Source: Entamoeba invadens IP1
Taxonomy: Eukaryota > Evosea > Mastigamoebida > Endamoebidae
Assembly: GCF_000330505.1 (NCBI RefSeq)
Contig: NW_004440265.1
Location: forward strand, 1 to 22,073
Reading direction: 5' to 3'
DNA: 22,073 bases
The position numbers and the translations under genes are program-made. This document shows, piece after piece, positions 18,799 through 22,073 of the stretch (the stretch's first letter is position 1; each line of letters opens with the position of its first letter). The notes under the pieces are model-generated. The model searched no databases and was not told where the DNA came from. It worked only from the letters and a program-made list of their open reading frames with translations.

Positions 18799-19800
18799 CA
18801 AGTATAACATCAATGGGTTGTGAAAGATGTGATTCCTTTGATTCCAATTGTAAATTCTGTGCTCAGAATGAGACACGAAATTGCATTCAATGTAACGACA
18901 ATTATTACCCTGTGTTAACAAATGGAGAAATGAAATGTGGTTTATGTGACTCGACGTGTGGAGGGAAGTGTGATCCAACAGACGGTCATTGCACAGGGTG
19001 TCAAAGCAACTATGTTTTGTTTGAAATAAACAATTTGAAGTGCCAAAAATGCTCTGATTTTGATAGCAACTGTGTCACATGCAACTCCAATTATGAGAGA
19101 ACTTGTACCACATGCAACACGGGATATTATCCAAACGCAGACGGGAAATGCATACCATGTGAAGCACCGTGTGCTCTAAATACGTGTAACACGTCAAATG
19201 GCAATTGTGAAAAATGCACCGAAAATAAAATCATCACAAATCCAATTTCAAATGTTTGTGTTGATTGCACTGCTTTTGATTCGAGGTGTGTGACGTGTTC
19301 ACCATTATTTGAACGAAAGTGTATAAAATGTGTTGCTGGTTGTTACCCACAAACAGCTGGCGATTTCAAATGTAAATATTGTGATGCCACATGTGGAGGA
19401 AAGTGTGACACGACAAATGGACATTGTACTGGGTGTAACGAATCGTATGTTCCAACAACATCGGATCCGTTTAAGTGTGAAAGTTGCCAAACATTCGACT
19501 TCTATTGTGCGACTTGTGTTTCTGATAAAAGAGAGTGTGCTGTTTGCAAAATGGGAAAATACCCAAATGACTCTTCTAAAGTATGCCAAGACTGTGACTC
19601 AACATGTAACGAAGATTGTAACACAGCAAATGGTATTTGTAACACGTGTTCATACAATTACGTTTTCAATGAACCAAAAGGAAGAAGTTGTGTGCCATGT
19701 GCAACATTTGACAGTCATTGTGTGACTTGTGCTTTTGATTATTCAAGAAGGTGTGTAAAGTGTTCAAATGGGTATTACCCCGACTCAAATGGAAACTGTG
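16196..19800 (+). repeat. Array of about 17 cysteine-rich repeats of ~71 residues (~213 bp)
   Basis: The (T/D/N)GxCTxC turn recurs at roughly 16216, 16428, 16640, 16855, 17065, 17283, 17490, 17705, 17919, 18125, 18338, 18551, 18762, 18978, 19196, 19417 and 19628, a mean spacing of about 213 bp. The last five are in the downstream frame, so the period continues across the frameshift with no gap. Copies are diverged at the DNA level, so this is an old array and not a fresh amplification. The fold is probably furin-like or EGF-like cysteine knots. Confidence 0.85.
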
Positions 19801-22073
19801 TTGCGTGCTCAACAATAACAAGCAATTGCAACAATTGTAATACAACAGAAAAGAATTGTTTCAGTTGCAAAGACCCGTATTACCTCTCAAATCAAAAATG
19901 TATTTCATGTGAAGCTGGAACTTACAAAAAGACAGAGACTACATGTGACAAGTGTTACAATGCTATTCTGAATTGTAAAAATTGTGGAACGGCTTCTGTT
20001 GGCAATGCGAAGTGCAACAATTGTTATCCCCCATACACTTTAAGTTCAAATGGTAAAAGTTGTGACCAATGTGCTTCAACTTCATATTACGACAGTACAA
20101 CAAATCAGTGTGTAAATAGAAATACAACTTGTGCTGTACAAATTGAAAGCACTAAATGTGTTCAATGCACTGATGTTTATTTTATGTCAGATGGGCTGTG
20201 TAAAAGTGCTCAAAACTGTAACGGCCCATCGAATCTGTCACCGGCGTCGTGTGATTGTTCAGACCAAATATCGATCAATTCCGATTGTGTGTCAATTGCT
20301 TCAAATTGCAAATATCAGAAAACAATGAATTCAATTTCAACGTGTTTGGTGTGCACAGACAATTTTACTTTATCACAAAATACATGTAACAAAATTGAAT
20401 CAAATGAATTGTATAGAAATGGTGTTCAGTACAGTTGTTTAGATGGTCAATATCTAAATAATAACAATGTATGCGAAGTGTGTCCAAATTTTGCTTCGAT
20501 TTGTATTAATAATGGAAATAACACATACACATTGAAATGCACACAAAACACAGTCAAAGATGATGGGACAGAGCAATGTGTAACAGATGATATGTGTTTG
20601 CAATATACACAAGATTACTGCTCTCAATGTAAGTCGGTGTCATCACAAATCAGCAATGGAATATGCACAGCCTGCCAAACACCAAACTGCCTATTTTGTG
20701 AAGGAAACAAGTGCAAGAGATGTTCCAATGATTATTTGATGGTCAAAGAAAATCAATGCGTTTCTCAAAATGAACAAAACTGTGACAAGTCGAGTGTGTC
20801 TGGTTGTGTGTTGTGTTCAAGTGGGTTCTATCAGGTTGACTCTTTGAACGTTGAAGGCAAATTCGATTTCTGTCTTCCAATACCCCCAACAGTATATCCA
20901 AATTGTAAACGACTTGCTTTTTCAACTAGTAAATGTGTAGAATGTAACGATTTATTTAAATTGAAAGGTGGTGTGTGTAAGGAATCATTTGAAGATGAAA
21001 CTCCTGTTGTTCCACCAGAAACGGAATCCGAACTTCCAGTGTCTGTTATATCCAATTTTGAATATCCACTCAATTTGAAAGGAGTTACTGAGTTGAAATG
21101 TCAAATTAGAAACAACAAAGGATGTCAACGGTGTTATGATGGATATTACTTTAATAATAATGAGTGTGTGAAATGCACCAACGATTGCAATTCGTGTTAC
21201 TCACAGACATATTGTACTTCATGTGAAAGTGAGTTTTATCTCGATTCAAAAAATCGATGCCAGACCCTTGGTGATTTGGCTGCAAGATGCAGTGTCGCAT
21301 TACCAACCGGTGGTGGATGTGCTATATGTAAAGATGGATATTATAAAATCTTTAAAGACTGTATAGTGTGTGACGTTTCATGTAGTTCGTGTATAAGCAA
21401 CACTTCATGTTCTGTGTGTGCAGATGGCTATTTCATCATTGAGTCTGAAAGTCGCTTGTGTCAACTCAACACAACAAATACAAACTGTTTGAAAGTTGGG
21501 TATTATGGGTGTGAAGTCTGTGCCGATGGATATTACTTATCAAATTCGCGTTGTACAAAATGTGAGAAATTGTGCACATCCTGTATTTCACAAAATGTGT
21601 GTACAAATTGTGTATCAAAAGATTACGTTTTATATGATTTCAAATGTGTACACTACTCTGAAATACCAAATTGTATTGAAGCTACGAATTCAAAATGTGT
21701 GACATGCAAAGGATTTAACAAACCATCTGAAAGTGGTGACAGTTGTTTTTCAACTACAAATCTAGGAGCGGCAATTGGTATTCCAATGTCAATTCTACTA
21801 GTGTTGATAATAATAGTTTTATTGATAATAATTACTCTTATTGTAATATTAAAGAAAAATCAGAAGAAAGAAAAGCTCAAAGTGTGCACATATAAAATGA
21901 GTCGCTCGAACATCAAGATGTTTACATTAGTAGACACTATTGTGGTTAATAAATCCAAATTGAAGTTTGACTTGGATACTGATGAATTCATTCCAGTTGA
22001 TAAAGAGACAAGAGACTTGATCTGCATAGGAAACACATCAAAACACAATATGAAAGTCCAGTTCAGTGTGATT
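18729..22073 (+). CDS. Same TMK-type receptor, C-terminal part (runs off the window)
   Basis: I translated this frame codon by codon. It is open for all 1115 codons from 18729 to the window edge, so it continues the gene that starts at 15115. The first in-frame ATG is 18813, which would not give a sensible start. It holds the last five ~71-residue repeats, then less regular CXXC modules to about 21750, including the segment copied at 6099-6281. A single membrane helix spans 21765-21851 (IGIPMSILLVLIIIVLLIII), followed by a basic stop-transfer stretch (KKNQKKEK). The cytoplasmic start includes FIPVDKETRDLICIGNTSK, which I recognise as the juxtamembrane domain that precedes the kinase in Entamoeba TMKs. 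The kinase domain itself is outside the window. The receptor would sense external ligands at the cell surface and signal through that domain. Whether the kinase is active cannot be seen. Confidence 0.88.
21765..21851 (+). other. Single transmembrane helix of the receptor
   Basis: Twenty-nine uncharged, mostly Ile/Leu/Val residues, flanked outside by a Ser/Gly/Asn-rich linker and inside by six lysines in eleven residues. By the positive-inside rule the cysteine repeats are extracellular and the C-terminus is cytoplasmic. Confidence 0.92.

Noticed and set aside
15623..18978. Many 60-130 codon frames on both strands inside the receptor
   Set aside because: They are shadows of the cysteine-repeat coding sequence and repeat at its period.
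16196..19800. CRISPR-like or satellite array
   Set aside because: The periodicity is protein-coding, with conserved cysteine codons and an open frame, not spacer/repeat DNA.

Overview
The window looks like eukaryotic, very AT-rich protist DNA, most likely from an Entamoeba, and E. invadens is my best guess. The reasons are a giant CXXC-repeat receptor whose start of cytoplasmic tail resembles the Entamoeba transmembrane-kinase (TMK) family, a TLDc-type gene of the kind expanded in Entamoeba, a TATTTAAA core-promoter element just before a short leader, a TAATTT polyadenylation-type motif directly after a stop codon, and an intact DNA transposon. The species is inferred, not proven. I see no RNA genes and no CRISPR array.

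Layout. Bases 1-3690 hold no convincing gene: a (TAA)15 microsatellite, a possible 1.2-kb non-coding element with AGTGAG-rich ends, and a small inverted repeat. A single intact gene follows at 3691-4563 (+), a probable TLDc-domain protein with a myristoylation-type N-terminus. Bases 4570-8924 are a graveyard of small mobile and decayed sequences: a 219-bp MITE with 40-bp inverted termini between TA dinucleotides, a minus-strand gene relic (5521-5905), a displaced 183-bp copy of the TMK extracellular tail (6099-6281), and a CTGAGGAT-bounded non-coding stretch.

Bases 8925-11480 are a complete pogo-like (Tc1/mariner superfamily) transposon: 58-bp terminal inverted repeats with two mismatches, TA on both sides, and one uninterrupted 646-codon transposase. 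Next comes an intergenic stretch with degenerate CAAAGAC repeats, and then a badly broken minus-strand relic (12318-13272) that I identify by motif as a GH15 glucoamylase.

Bases 15115-22073 are one huge receptor gene running off the right edge. It has a signal peptide, about 17 cysteine-rich repeats of about 71 residues, further CXXC modules, one transmembrane helix, and the beginning of the juxtamembrane domain. The kinase would lie beyond the window. The reading frame is broken once, by one missing base near 18727-18731. After that point the downstream frame stays open for 1115 codons to the window end. This is therefore either a sequencing or assembly error or a very recent inactivation.

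The genes do not form a pathway. The main story is mobile-element insertion and gene decay around one surface-receptor gene, with a partial copy of that receptor 15 kb away. I did not find convincing evidence for a new biological system.
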